Of a DNA stretch of 42,532 bases, positions 8,718 through 16,516 are shown piece after piece. Numbering within the stretch: position 1 is the first letter of the stretch; each line of letters opens with the position of its first letter. The notes below the pieces were generated by a model. The model was not told the origin of the DNA and did no database searches. It saw only the letters and a program-made list of their open reading frames with translations. The position numbers were made by a program, and so were the translations under genes. This stretch comes from CADDZO01 sp035294145 (GTDB lineage Bacteria; Chloroflexota; Dormibacteria; Dormibacterales; Dormibacteraceae), in contig DATGLL010000073.1 of assembly GCA_035294145.1 (NCBI GenBank), positions 1 through 42,532 on the forward strand. Direction: 5' to 3'.

Positions 8718-10636
8718 ATGACCTCCCGGCCGAGCAGGCCGAAGACCAGCGCCAGCACCACGGCGAGCCCCAGCACGGTGGGCACCAGGGGCGGCCGCCG
8801 GTTGGCGAGCCCTCCGGTCACGACCAGCGCCCGGCCCAGCCCCGACTCCAGGGCGGGCAGGGCCCGTTCCTCAAGGGCGCGCACCGCCTCGCCGGGGAGG
8901 GAGCTGAGGCCTCGGACGATCAACCTGGCCGTCATCCCCCTCACCTCGAGCTCACGCTCCCCCAGCGTCGCGGACAGCTGCAGCACGGCCTCCTTGCGAA
9001 GCCAGACCAGGGACGCGGCCAGGCACCCGAGGACGGGCGCGGCCAGTGCGAGCAGCGGCCATCCTCCGCTCGGCGCCGGGATGGGACGTCCTCCCGGCTG
9101 GAGGGCGGTACCCCATCGCTCGACCCCGCCGAGCACGACCCCGACCGCGCCCAGCAGCACCGCGACGAGGGCGGCCCCGGCCACCGGAGCCGCGGCCTCA
9201 CGGACCCTTGAGGGCTCGAAGGCCCGCCGTCGCCGCAGCGGCCCATGGCCCACCGCGACGTACCCTCGGGCGCCCCCCAGGGTCACCAGGGCCGCCCCCG
9301 GCCCCAGTGCCAGCCAGGCAATCGAGGGCGAGCGCAAGGCCAGCACCCCGTAGCCAGCCGCCGCCATCACGGCCGCACCCAGCAAGAGCGTCAGCGTGGT
9401 CGCTGGCATCCGCTCCCAGCCGCCCCCTGCCACCCGCAGATCGGCGCTACGGAGCGCGCCTGTGACCGTCCCCGCGGCCAACAGGGCGCCAGCCCGGGCC
9501 AGGCCAACAGCCAGGGCGAGGGTGAGCCCCACGGCAGTCGAAGCAGGGTAGAGCACCCCAAGCAAGGCCATGGCCACCGCCCCCGCAGACGCCAGCAGGA
9601 GCGCTCTCCGCATCTCGACTCCAAGGAGGGACAGCAACGCTCCTGCCACCGCCGCCACGCCCAAGGCGTAACCCGCGGTACGGGAGGCCTGGACGCCGGC
9701 CAGGGCAACGAGCGGCAAGGCCCGGAAGAGGAGACTGGCGGCGAGCACCGGCCACACCCCGGCCACCATGGCCAAGGCCGAGGGGGGCGCGTCCACGGCC
9801 CCGGTCAGCCAGGGGGTGAAGGGCCATACCCCACCCCGGACCAAGGTGGCCGCCACCAGCAGGAGGGCGGCCCCGACGAGGGTGGGCGGGCCCACCCCAG
9901 GTGCCGTCCGGAGCTGGGACCAGAGGCTCTGCGTGTCCAGGGTCCCGGTGCTCGAGTACAGGATCGCGACCGCGCAGAGAAGGGCCAGGTCCCCGGCCAG
10001 AGGCAGGGCGAGCGCCAACCGCCCCCGTCGGCCCGCGCCCTCGGTCCCCCAGCGGTGCCCGAGCAGAAGGTAGGTCCCCACCGCGGTCGCCAGCCAAAAG
10101 GCGGCGAGCTCGGCCAGGTCCTGGCTGACCAGCACCCCAGCCGCTCCCAGCACGAACAGGAGGACGTTCACGTGGAAGCGAACCGGCCCTTGCTCGGCGC
10201 GGGCGGCGAGACGATGCCAGACCAGGGCGGTGAGGACGATCACCAGGACGGCGAGCAAGCCGGCTAGAGTCGGGCGATCGATCCGGAAGGCGAGGTCGAT
10301 GCCGAAGCCCTGGAACCGCTGGTCCCCGCTCACCGCGACCGGGATGTTGATCCACTGATAAGCGAGGTGATACGGGGAGCTCGTCCCAAAGCGCGTGTAG
10401 GCCACCACCACGGTGGCAGCGAGCATGGCCAGAACCACCAGGATCCCCAGGTTGCCAGCCGCCCGCCTCCCCCGGACGGCGCCGAGGAGCATCGCGTAGC
10501 CGACCACCGGCAGGCCAAGGATAAGCGGCACCACCCAAGGCAGCGTCACGGCCAGATTCGGACTGCTTGACCGAGCCGCCTTGGCGGCGAGCTCGAGCCC
10601 GACCGATCCGGCCGCCAACGAGAGGTTCAGCTCCAT
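8711..10636 (-). CDS. nuoL: NuoL-like complex I membrane subunit lacking key proton-channel residues
   Basis: First gene of the LMN trio; 641 residues with many hydrophobic helices. Alignable blocks include AFWLATAVGTYLLLG against LGWEGVGLCSYLLIG, where the essential Glu is Leu. AGDLALLCAVAILY matches GDVFLAFALFILY, with Asp kept. RGGVWPFTPWLTGAV stands against KSAQLPLQTWLADAM, so Lys becomes Arg. SALAMVAGVW stands against SALIHAATMV, so the channel His is Val. The SKDEI motif in the C-terminal half is absent. The C-terminal ~200 residues are poorly conserved and I cannot recognise the lateral helix with certainty. No nuoA-K gene lies upstream; the neighbour is the divergent oxidase gene. The name reflects family and order, not proven function. 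Confidence 0.78.
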   Translation of the reverse strand: MELNLSLAAGSVGLELAAKAARSSSPNLAVTLPWVVPLILGLPVVGYAMLLGAVRGRRAAGNLGILVVLAMLAATVVVAYTRFGTSSPYHLAYQWINIPVAVSGDQRFQGFGIDLAFRIDRPTLAGLLAVLVIVLTALVWHRLAARAEQGPVRFHVNVLLFVLGAAGVLVSQDLAELAAFWLATAVGTYLLLGHRWGTEGAGRRGRLALALPLAGDLALLCAVAILYSSTGTLDTQSLWSQLRTAPGVGPPTLVGAALLLVAATLVRGGVWPFTPWLTGAVDAPPSALAMVAGVWPVLAASLLFRALPLVALAGVQASRTAGYALGVAAVAGALLSLLGVEMRRALLLASAGAVAMALLGVLYPASTAVGLTLALAVGLARAGALLAAGTVTGALRSADLRVAGGGWERMPATTLTLLLGAAVMAAAGYGVLALRSPSIAWLALGPGAALVTLGGARGYVAVGHGPLRRRRAFEPSRVREAAAPVAGAALVAVLLGAVGVVLGGVERWGTALQPGGRPIPAPSGGWPLLALAAPVLGCLAASLVWLRKEAVLQLSATLGERELEVRGMTARLIVRGLSSLPGEAVRALEERALPALESGLGRALVVTGGLANRRPPLVPTVLGLAVVLALVFGLLGREVMW

Positions 10637-10712
10637 GGTCTTCCCGATGTCAACCGGCCGTCACCCATCGGTCGAACCCAGCCTGCGGGCCCCGGCCCAA
10701 CCTCTGGCCCTC

Positions 10713-10729
10713 ACCTTCCGTCGGAAGGT
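10713..10729. promoter_or_regulatory. perfect 17-bp palindrome, possible operator between nuoL and the R2-like oxidase
   Basis: ACCTTCCG-T-CGGAAGGT: 8-bp arms with a 1-base centre, inside the 270-bp divergent intergenic region. Position and symmetry suit a dimeric repressor site, but no candidate regulator is adjacent. A separate hairpin (CGGCTGGC at 10791-10798 with GCCAGCCG at 10815-10822) follows. Function inferred. Confidence 0.35.
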
Positions 10730-10871
10730 CGCCGAGGTGCGCACGCCGTTCCATGCCGGCACATTCTCCCAGAGGAAGCCCTTCCGCTGACGGCTGGCCT
10801 TGCGAGAGACGGCCGCCAGCCGGCGGGACCAGCCCCAGAGGGCGCCCCACCCCCCTCGTGGCACGGGTCGA

Positions 10872-10900
10872 TCGACGTCCCCCGCCCCGGCCCGTACGCT
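10872..10900 (+). promoter_or_regulatory. probable promoter of the R2-like oxidase, leaderless
   Basis: TCGACG (10872-10877) and TACGCT (10895-10900) are separated by 17 bases. The -10 element ends 6 bases before the ATG at 10907, so transcription would start at the A of the start codon. There is no Shine-Dalgarno. Confidence 0.45.
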
Positions 10901-10906
10901 TCCTCC

Positions 10907-11968
10907 ATGGAGCAGACCCATGAGATCGTGCGCAGGGTCGAGGAGGCACCGCTCCAGGACCTGCTCCGCCTCTCCCTGGACGAGGTCCAGGTGCAGATGG
11001 ACAGCTATCTCGACCCGACCCTCGACCCCCTCGCCCTCTATCGGCGCTGGGAGCGACAGCAGTGGGCGGTCGCCGACCTCGACCTGGCCGAGGACGTCTC
11101 TCACTGGGAGCGCCTCGACGGCAGCCAGCGCGACGCGGTCCGCCGCACCATGATCCTGTTCTTCATCGGTGAGCAGGCGGTAACCGACACCCTGTCGCCG
11201 ATCCTGCACGCGGCGCCTCGCGAGGACGAGCGCATCTTCCTCGCCACGCAAATCGCCGACGAGGCCCGGCACGCGGTCTTCTTCCAGCGCTACTTCGAAG
11301 AGGTCTTGGGGATCGGCGGAGGGCTCCACGCCGCCCTGGGGCGCATCGGCCCGGAGAGGACGGCCGGCTTCCGCCAGATCTTCGACCGGCAGCTGGCGGC
11401 AGCGACCGAGCGCGTCCGGGTGGCGCCCTCCGACCGCGGCGCATGGGTGGAGGCGGTGGTCACCTACCACCTGATCATCGAGGGGTACCTGGCCCTGGCC
11501 GGCCAGCGCAACCTCCTGCGCTTCTTCCGGGGGGCAGGCCTTCTCCCTGGCTTCACCACCGGCTTCACCGCGGTCGCGCGCGACGAGTCTCGGCACATCG
11601 GCTTCGGGGTGCTGGCCCTGCGCCGTCGGGTCGCCGAGGATCCGGCGCAGGCCCGGGTCATCGCCCGCCAGGTCCTGGAGCTTTCCGAGCCCACGGTGCT
11701 GACCGTGGTCAACCCCGAGCAGCGCCTGCAGCTGCCTGACCCGGGGCACCTCCCCGCCCTCCAGCGCCAGAGCCCTCTCGAGGCTCGGGAGTTCTCGATC
11801 GGGTCGCTCGCCAGGCGACTGCGGTCGATCGGGATCAGCGAGGGCGTCGTCGACCAGATCCAGGACCGTTATCGGGGCCTCTACGAGCGGCTGTGGGCAC
11901 GCTACGAGGAGATCCACGGCATCGAGCACCCGGTCCGTTGGTACCAGCGGCAGGCGGAGGCGAGCTGA
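10907..11968 (+). CDS. R2-like ligand-binding oxidase (R2lox)
   Basis: Ferritin-fold Mn/Fe oxidase of 353 residues. The six metal ligands of the R2 superfamily are present: E89 (GEQAV), E119 and H122 (DEARH), E192 (IIEGY), E227 and H230 (DESRH). The residues that define R2lox rather than ribonucleotide reductase are also there. V92 is three residues after the first Glu, and Y187 is five before the fourth; in characterised R2lox these positions form a Tyr-Val ether crosslink. Known R2lox binds a fatty acid, but its physiological substrate is unknown. Start ATG at 10907 with a probable leaderless promoter. It stands alone, divergent from nuoL and convergent with mnmA. Confidence 0.88.
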   Translation: MEQTHEIVRRVEEAPLQDLLRLSLDEVQVQMDSYLDPTLDPLALYRRWERQQWAVADLDLAEDVSHWERLDGSQRDAVRRTMILFFIGEQAVTDTLSPILHAAPREDERIFLATQIADEARHAVFFQRYFEEVLGIGGGLHAALGRIGPERTAGFRQIFDRQLAAATERVRVAPSDRGAWVEAVVTYHLIIEGYLALAGQRNLLRFFRGAGLLPGFTTGFTAVARDESRHIGFGVLALRRRVAEDPAQARVIARQVLELSEPTVLTVVNPEQRLQLPDPGHLPALQRQSPLEAREFSIGSLARRLRSIGISEGVVDQIQDRYRGLYERLWARYEEIHGIEHPVRWYQRQAEAS

Positions 11969-11986
11969 TCGTACCGATCCCGGCCC

Positions 11987-13039
11987 TCAGGCGGCTGCCT
12001 TGATCGTGCCGCCACCCAGCACTCGCGAACCTTGATAGAGGACCGCTGCCTGCCCGGGGGCAGCGCCATAGAACGGGACCTCCAACTCGACGGTGCCATC
12101 CACGTAGCGAGCGGGCAGTGGCCTTGCCCGGTAGCGCAGCCGGACCTCGCACCGCACCGGCCCACGCGGCTCCTCGCCGACGAAGCGCACGTCCTCCAGC
12201 TCGACGCGGGTCGCCGCCAGCTGCTCCCTCCGGCCCACGACCAGGCGGTTGGCCGCCGCGTCGATGGCCAGGACGTACCAGGGGCCGGGGGCCGCCAGCG
12301 TCCCCAACCCCTCGCGCTGCCCGACGGTGTAGAGGGCAACCCCCCGATGCCGGCCGATGACCTTGCCCGTGGCGTCCACCACCTCCCCGGCCTCCAGCGG
12401 CAGCTTGCTGGCAAGGTAGGCGGCCGTTCGCCCCCGGGGGACGAAGCAGATCTCCATGCTCTCGGCCTTCTCGGCCACCGGGAGGCGGAACCGGCGGGCC
12501 AGCTCCCGCACCTCGGTCTTCCGCAGCTCGCCCAAGGGGAAGAGGAGGTGCTCCAGCCGCCGACGATCGAGGTGGTAGAGGACGTAGGACTGGTCCTTGG
12601 CCGGGTCCAGACCGGTGTGGAGCTCGGGCCCGTCAGGCCCGGCGATCACGCGGGCATAGTGGCCGGTGGCCAAGGCATCGAAGCCCAGGTCGAGCAGCCG
12701 GCCCAACATCAGGTCGAAGCGAATCAGGGCGTTGCAGCGCACGCAGGGGTTGGGCGTCCGGCCATCGCGATAGGCCTGGTGGAAGGGCTCGATCACCCGG
12801 GCCCCGAACTCCCGCTCCAGGTTCCACACGTAGTACGGGATGCCGAGCTGGCAGGCCACCCGACGGGCATCCTCGACCGCGGTGAGCGAGCAGCAGCCAC
12901 CATGGCGGGCAGCCTCGGCCTCGTCCCCACGCGGCCACTGCTGCAGGGTCACGCCCACCACATCATGGCCCTGACGCACCAGGAGCGCGGCCGCCACGCT
13001 TGAGTCCACCCCGCCCGAGAGCGCCACCGCCACCTTCAC
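11987..13039 (-). CDS. mnmA: tRNA-specific 2-thiouridylase MnmA
   Basis: Forms 2-thiouridine at position 34 of Lys, Glu and Gln tRNAs. The 350-residue protein has the PP-loop SGGVDSSV (8-15) and the catalytic cysteine pair C99 (NPCVRCN) and C198 (MEICFV). The TGHYAR and KDQSYVLY motifs are also present, followed by a C-terminal beta-barrel with YTVGQREGLG. The start is GTG 13039. TAGACT (13047-13052) lies 7 bases upstream without a Shine-Dalgarno, which suggests a leaderless transcript separate from the sulfur-carrier gene upstream. It converges on the R2lox gene with an 18-base gap and no visible terminator. Confidence 0.96.
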   Translation of the reverse strand: MKVAVALSGGVDSSVAAALLVRQGHDVVGVTLQQWPRGDEAEAARHGGCCSLTAVEDARRVACQLGIPYYVWNLEREFGARVIEPFHQAYRDGRTPNPCVRCNALIRFDLMLGRLLDLGFDALATGHYARVIAGPDGPELHTGLDPAKDQSYVLYHLDRRRLEHLLFPLGELRKTEVRELARRFRLPVAEKAESMEICFVPRGRTAAYLASKLPLEAGEVVDATGKVIGRHRGVALYTVGQREGLGTLAAPGPWYVLAIDAAANRLVVGRREQLAATRVELEDVRFVGEEPRGPVRCEVRLRYRARPLPARYVDGTVELEVPFYGAAPGQAAVLYQGSRVLGGGTIKAAA

Positions 13040-13046
13040 GGCTGCC

Positions 13047-13052
13047 AGTCTA
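13047..13052 (-). promoter_or_regulatory. -10 element TAGACT of mnmA (leaderless)
   Basis: TAGACT on the minus strand ends 7 bases before the GTG start, and no ribosome binding site intervenes. No good -35 is seen 16-18 bases further up. Confidence 0.4.
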
Positions 13053-13099
13053 TCTCGCGTCCGGATAGCGGGGGCCGGTGGGCGGGGTGGGCTCGAGCG

Positions 13100-13378
13100 C
13101 TACCCGGCGCCCCCGGCGACGGCGGGGACGATGGCGATCTCGTCCGACTCCCGGAGCGGGGAGTTCAGGCCCTGGCCCAGACGAACGTCCTCGTCGTTGA
13201 CAAAGAGGTTCACGAACTGGCGCGGCTGGCCGTCCTCGTCGAGAAGCCGTCCCTTGAAGCCCGGGTACTTGGCCTCCAGGGCATCGATCGCGGTGCGCAG
13301 GTCGGTTGCCTCGACGGTGACGGTCGCCTCGCCTCCACTCAGGCTGCGAAGCGGACCGGGGATGCGGAATACGGGCAC
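13100..13378 (-). CDS. MoaD/ThiS-family sulfur carrier, CysO-like, with residues after the Gly-Gly
   Basis: Ubiquitin-fold protein of 92 residues. Its motifs QFVNLFVNDEDVRLGQGL and IVPAVAGG strongly resemble mycobacterial CysO (from memory), the carrier that delivers sulfur as a C-terminal thiocarboxylate for cysteine synthesis. Unlike CysO, which ends at Gly-Gly, this protein continues AG, so a protease would have to trim it before activation. Start GTG 13378, with AAGGAG 9 bases upstream. It lies 42 bases after the threonine-synthase-like gene, a PLP enzyme of the same fold type as CysM, and before mnmA. No E1-like activating enzyme or JAMM protease is in the window. Confidence 0.85.
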   Translation of the reverse strand: MPVFRIPGPLRSLSGGEATVTVEATDLRTAIDALEAKYPGFKGRLLDEDGQPRQFVNLFVNDEDVRLGQGLNSPLRESDEIAIVPAVAGGAG

Positions 13379-13420
13379 TTGGTCGAACTCCTTGCCACAA
13401 GCGAACCGTCGTTCAGCAGC

Positions 13421-14671
13421 TTACACGGCCACCTTTTGGCGAAACGCCTTCAGGCTCGGCTCTATTTCCACCCGTCGGCCGCCCTCGGCGACGGCGTCCG
13501 CGGTCTTGAGCCCATGGCCGGTCACGTAGGCGACGACCACCTCGTCGCCGCTCCATCGTCCCTGACGGGCGAGCTTGGCCAGCACCCCGATGGTCACCCC
13601 ACCGGCGGTCTCAGTGAAGATCCCCTCGGTGCGGGCGAGGAGGCGGATGGCCTCGACGATCTCCTCCTCGGTGACGGCCTCGACCACCCCCCCGGTCTCG
13701 CGGGCGATGCGCACGACGTAGGGCCCGTCCGAGGGGTTCCCGATCGCGATCGAGCGTGCGATCGTGTTCGGGACCACCGGCGACACTCGATCGGTGCCCG
13801 CCGCCCAGGCTCGGTAGACGGGCGCGCATCCCAGCGCCTGGGCCCCGGTGAGGCGGGGAACATCCTGGCCGTCCACCAGCCCCAGGTCCAGCAGCTCCTG
13901 GGCCGCCCGGCGGTGACGCACGAACTGGCAGCCGGAGGCGATCGGGATGATGATCTCGTCGGGCAGGCGCCACCCCAGCTGCTCGGCGGTCTCGAAGGTG
14001 AGGGTCTTCGATCCCTCGGCGTAGAAGGGACGGATGTTGATGTTGCAAAAGGCCCACGGCAGGTCCTCCATGACCTGGCTGCAGAGCCGGTTGACGTCGT
14101 CGTATGTCCCCTCCACCGCGACGATGGTGGGCTCGAAGACGCTGGTCGCGACCAGCTTTTCCGCCTCGGTGTCTTTGGGCAGGAACACATAGCACTCCAG
14201 CCCGGCCCTGGCCGCATACGCGGCCACGGCGTTGGCCAGGTTGCCGGTAGAGGCGCACCCGATGGTCTCGAAGCCCTGGGCCCGCGCCCACGAGATGGCC
14301 ACCGACACCACCCGATCCTTGAACGAGTTGGTCGGGTTCATGCTGTCGTTCTTGAGGTAGAGATTGCGCAAGCCCAGCTCCGCTCCGAGCCGCTCGGCCT
14401 TGACGAGCGGCGTGAGCCCCTCACCCAGGGTGACCACGGCCGCCCCCTCCTCCAGCGGGAGGAGGTCCCGGTACCGCCACATGCTGGGCGGGCCGGATTG
14501 GATCCGTTGCCGGGAGACACGTCGGCGGATGGCGCCGTAATCGTACGCCACGTCCAGCGGGCCGAAACAGCGAGGGCAGACATGGGTAGCCTGCACCTCG
14601 TACTCGGCGCCACACTCTCGGCACCTGAGCCCGAGGACCTGGCGGACATGGAGGTGAGGCTCGGAGGGCAT
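13421..14671 (-). CDS. thrC: threonine synthase-like PLP enzyme
   Basis: Fold-type II PLP enzyme of 416 residues. An N-terminal zinc ribbon (C17, C20, C32, C35) precedes the catalytic domain, with the Schiff-base lysine K118 in NPTNSFKDR and a phosphate-binding STGNLANA loop. The C-terminal half has the ETAGGVTIG and YVTGHG motifs of threonine synthases, which convert O-phosphohomoserine to threonine. Pairing with a CysO-like carrier raises the alternative that it is a sulfhydrylase acting on a phosphorylated amino acid; sequence alone does not decide. The ATG at 14671 is preceded by TAAACT and 6 bases, with no SD. Confidence 0.85.
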   Translation of the reverse strand: MPSEPHLHVRQVLGLRCRECGAEYEVQATHVCPRCFGPLDVAYDYGAIRRRVSRQRIQSGPPSMWRYRDLLPLEEGAAVVTLGEGLTPLVKAERLGAELGLRNLYLKNDSMNPTNSFKDRVVSVAISWARAQGFETIGCASTGNLANAVAAYAARAGLECYVFLPKDTEAEKLVATSVFEPTIVAVEGTYDDVNRLCSQVMEDLPWAFCNINIRPFYAEGSKTLTFETAEQLGWRLPDEIIIPIASGCQFVRHRRAAQELLDLGLVDGQDVPRLTGAQALGCAPVYRAWAAGTDRVSPVVPNTIARSIAIGNPSDGPYVVRIARETGGVVEAVTEEEIVEAIRLLARTEGIFTETAGGVTIGVLAKLARQGRWSGDEVVVAYVTGHGLKTADAVAEGGRRVEIEPSLKAFRQKVAV

Positions 14672-14677
14672 GGGGCC

Positions 14678-14683
14678 AGTTTA
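14678..14683 (-). promoter_or_regulatory. -10 element TAAACT of thrC (leaderless)
   Basis: TAAACT on the minus strand is followed by exactly 6 bases (GGCCCC) and then the thrC ATG. No Shine-Dalgarno is present and no clear -35 is seen. Confidence 0.45.
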
Positions 14684-14753
14684 ATCGGGCCCGGAACCTG
14701 CACCGGCCCCAAGCCCCGACGGACCCCAGCCCCGGCGCCGCCTTGGCGCCCGC

Positions 14754-14786
14754 TTGTTGGAATATTTCGATAGGCGAACTAAGTAT
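14754..14786 (+). promoter_or_regulatory. marR promoter with overlapping operator
   Basis: TTGGAA (about 14757-14762), a 17-base spacer and TAAGTA (14780-14785) precede the GTG at 14795 by 9 bases. The inverted repeat TTCG-N5-CGAA (14766-14778) lies between the -35 and -10, as expected for autorepression by a MarR dimer. The patch is distinctly AT-rich in this genome. Confidence 0.5.
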
Positions 14787-14794
14787 CCGTCCAT

Positions 14795-15238
14795 GTGCAG
14801 GTTTCCACCTCCAGCCCCGAGCTGACCTCGCTGGCCTCGCGGTTGCGGCTGGCCTTGACGCGCCTCAACCGCCGCCTGCGACGCCAGGACGACCTCGACC
14901 TCAGCCCCTCCGCCCAGTCCGCGCTGGCCACCATCACCCGCCATGGGCCCCTGTCCCTGGGGGAGCTGGCGGCGCACGAGGCCGTCCGCCCGCCGACCAT
15001 CACCGGCATCGTCGCCGCCCTCGAAGCCAGGTCCCTGATCGTGAGGGTGCCCGACCCTCGCGACCGTCGCGTGGTCCGGGTCGCGGCGACCGCCAGGGGT
15101 CGCGCTCGGCTTGAACGCAGCCGACGCCGCAAGACCGAGTATCTGGTGGCCCGACTCCGGCATCTCGACGACCATCGGCTCCGGGCCCTGGAGGGCGCCA
15201 TCGAGGTGCTGGAACTGCTCGCCGAGGAGGAGCGGTGA
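14795..15238 (+). CDS. MarR family transcriptional regulator
   Basis: Winged-helix dimeric regulator of 147 residues. The DNA-binding core SLGELAAHEAVRPPTITGIV (recognition helix) and the wing DPRDRRVVRV, with its MarR-typical DxRD(R)R motif, are clear. Flanking helices (LTRLNRRLRR; a C-terminal leucine-rich helix) form the dimer interface. The GTG start has no Shine-Dalgarno, and the -10 position implies a leaderless or nearly leaderless mRNA. The stop overlaps the MFS gene start (GTGA), so the two are co-expressed. Most likely it represses its own operon until a ligand, probably the exported compound, binds. The ligand is unknown. Confidence 0.92.
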   Translation: MQVSTSSPELTSLASRLRLALTRLNRRLRRQDDLDLSPSAQSALATITRHGPLSLGELAAHEAVRPPTITGIVAALEARSLIVRVPDPRDRRVVRVAATARGRARLERSRRRKTEYLVARLRHLDDHRLRALEGAIEVLELLAEEER

Positions 15239-16503
15239 GGGCGCTGCACCGCCTCCTGCGGGGGACCTTCGGCTCCCTCGCCATCCGCAACTACCGGCTG
15301 TACTTCGTCAGCATGCTCATCTCCATGGCCGGGAGCTGGATGCAACGGCTGGGGCAGTCCTGGCTGGTGCTCCACCTCACCGGGAGCGGGATCGACCTCG
15401 GGGTGGTCAACGCCCTCCAGTTCTTGCCCCTCCTGCTGCTCGGCGCCTGGGGAGGGGTGATCGCCGACCGCGCCGACAAACGCCGGCTGATCATGCTCAC
15501 CCAGAGCGCCATGGGGGCACTGGCCGCGGTGCTGGGGGCGCTCACCCTGCTGGGGATGGTCCGCCTCTGGATGGTCGACCTGCTGGCGCTGAGCCTGGGC
15601 GTGGTCACGGCGGTGGACACCCCCGCCCGTCAGGCCTTCGTCCCCGAGATGGTGGACCGCGCGCACGTCAGCAACGCGGTGAGCTTGAACAGCGCGGTGT
15701 TCACCAGCTCGCGCGTCATCGGCCCGGCGGCGGCGGGCCTCGTCATCACCCTGGTGGGCACGGGCTGGTGCTTCGTGCTCAACGCGATCTCGTTCGCGGC
15801 GGTGCTGGTGGCCCTGATCGCCATGGATCCCAAAGGATTGCAGCGAAGGCCCGAACTCGGTCGCCAGCCCGGGCAGCTCGTCGAGGGGCTGCGCTACGTC
15901 TGGTCGCATCGTGGCCTCCGCCTGCCCCTCTTCCTGCTGGCGATGACCGGCACCTTCGCGCTCAACTGGTCGGTGACCCTGCCCCTCCTGGCCCAGCGCA
16001 CCTTCCACGGCGACGCCAACACCTACGGCGTCCTCTTCTCGGTGCTTGGCCTCGGCTCCCTGGCCGGCGCGCTCTTCACTGCCGCTCGTCGGCACCCCAG
16101 CGACCGTCTGTTGATGATCTCGCTGGCCGCCTTCGGGGTCCTGATGCTCGGCGCCGCCGTCGCCCCCGGCCTCCAGGCTGAGATCGCCATCCTGATCCCG
16201 CTCGGGGTCGCCGCCATCGCCTTCCAGACCACGGCCAACTCCCTGCTCCAGCTACGCTCCGACCCCGGCCTGCGCGGCCGGGTGATGGCCATCTACTCGG
16301 TCGTCTTCCTAGGGACGACCCCGATCGGCGCGCCCATCGTGGGATGGGTCGCCCAGCTGCTCGGCGCCCGTGCCGGCGTGGCCGTGGGCGGCATCGCCAT
16401 CCTGGTCGCGGTGCTGACGGCGCTGGTCGCCTCACGGGCCGTGGGGAGGGTGGCGCCACAGGTGGAGCCGCCCACGCCTCAGGGCCAGACCAGGACGGTC
16501 TGA
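15235..16503 (+). CDS. MFS exporter (EntS/MFS_3-like)
   Basis: Major facilitator protein of 422 residues with about 12 hydrophobic segments. It shows the family's N-terminal LAIRNYRLYFVSMLISMAGS, the loop motif GGVIADRADKRRL between TM2 and TM3, and TPARQAFVPEMV, which is typical of the EntS-like (enterobactin exporter-like) group. It is coupled to marR by a GTGA overlap, a common layout for drug or metabolite efflux controlled by its substrate. The C-terminus is cytoplasmic and Pro/Gln-rich. Substrate unknown. Confidence 0.9.
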   Translation: MRALHRLLRGTFGSLAIRNYRLYFVSMLISMAGSWMQRLGQSWLVLHLTGSGIDLGVVNALQFLPLLLLGAWGGVIADRADKRRLIMLTQSAMGALAAVLGALTLLGMVRLWMVDLLALSLGVVTAVDTPARQAFVPEMVDRAHVSNAVSLNSAVFTSSRVIGPAAAGLVITLVGTGWCFVLNAISFAAVLVALIAMDPKGLQRRPELGRQPGQLVEGLRYVWSHRGLRLPLFLLAMTGTFALNWSVTLPLLAQRTFHGDANTYGVLFSVLGLGSLAGALFTAARRHPSDRLLMISLAAFGVLMLGAAVAPGLQAEIAILIPLGVAAIAFQTTANSLLQLRSDPGLRGRVMAIYSVVFLGTTPIGAPIVGWVAQLLGARAGVAVGGIAILVAVLTALVASRAVGRVAPQVEPPTPQGQTRTV

Positions 16504-16516
16504 ACCGCGCCCTACC

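Noticed and set aside
10907..11968. Class I ribonucleotide reductase beta subunit
   Set aside because: The Val/Tyr pair at E+3 and E-5 is the R2lox signature, and no R1 gene is nearby.
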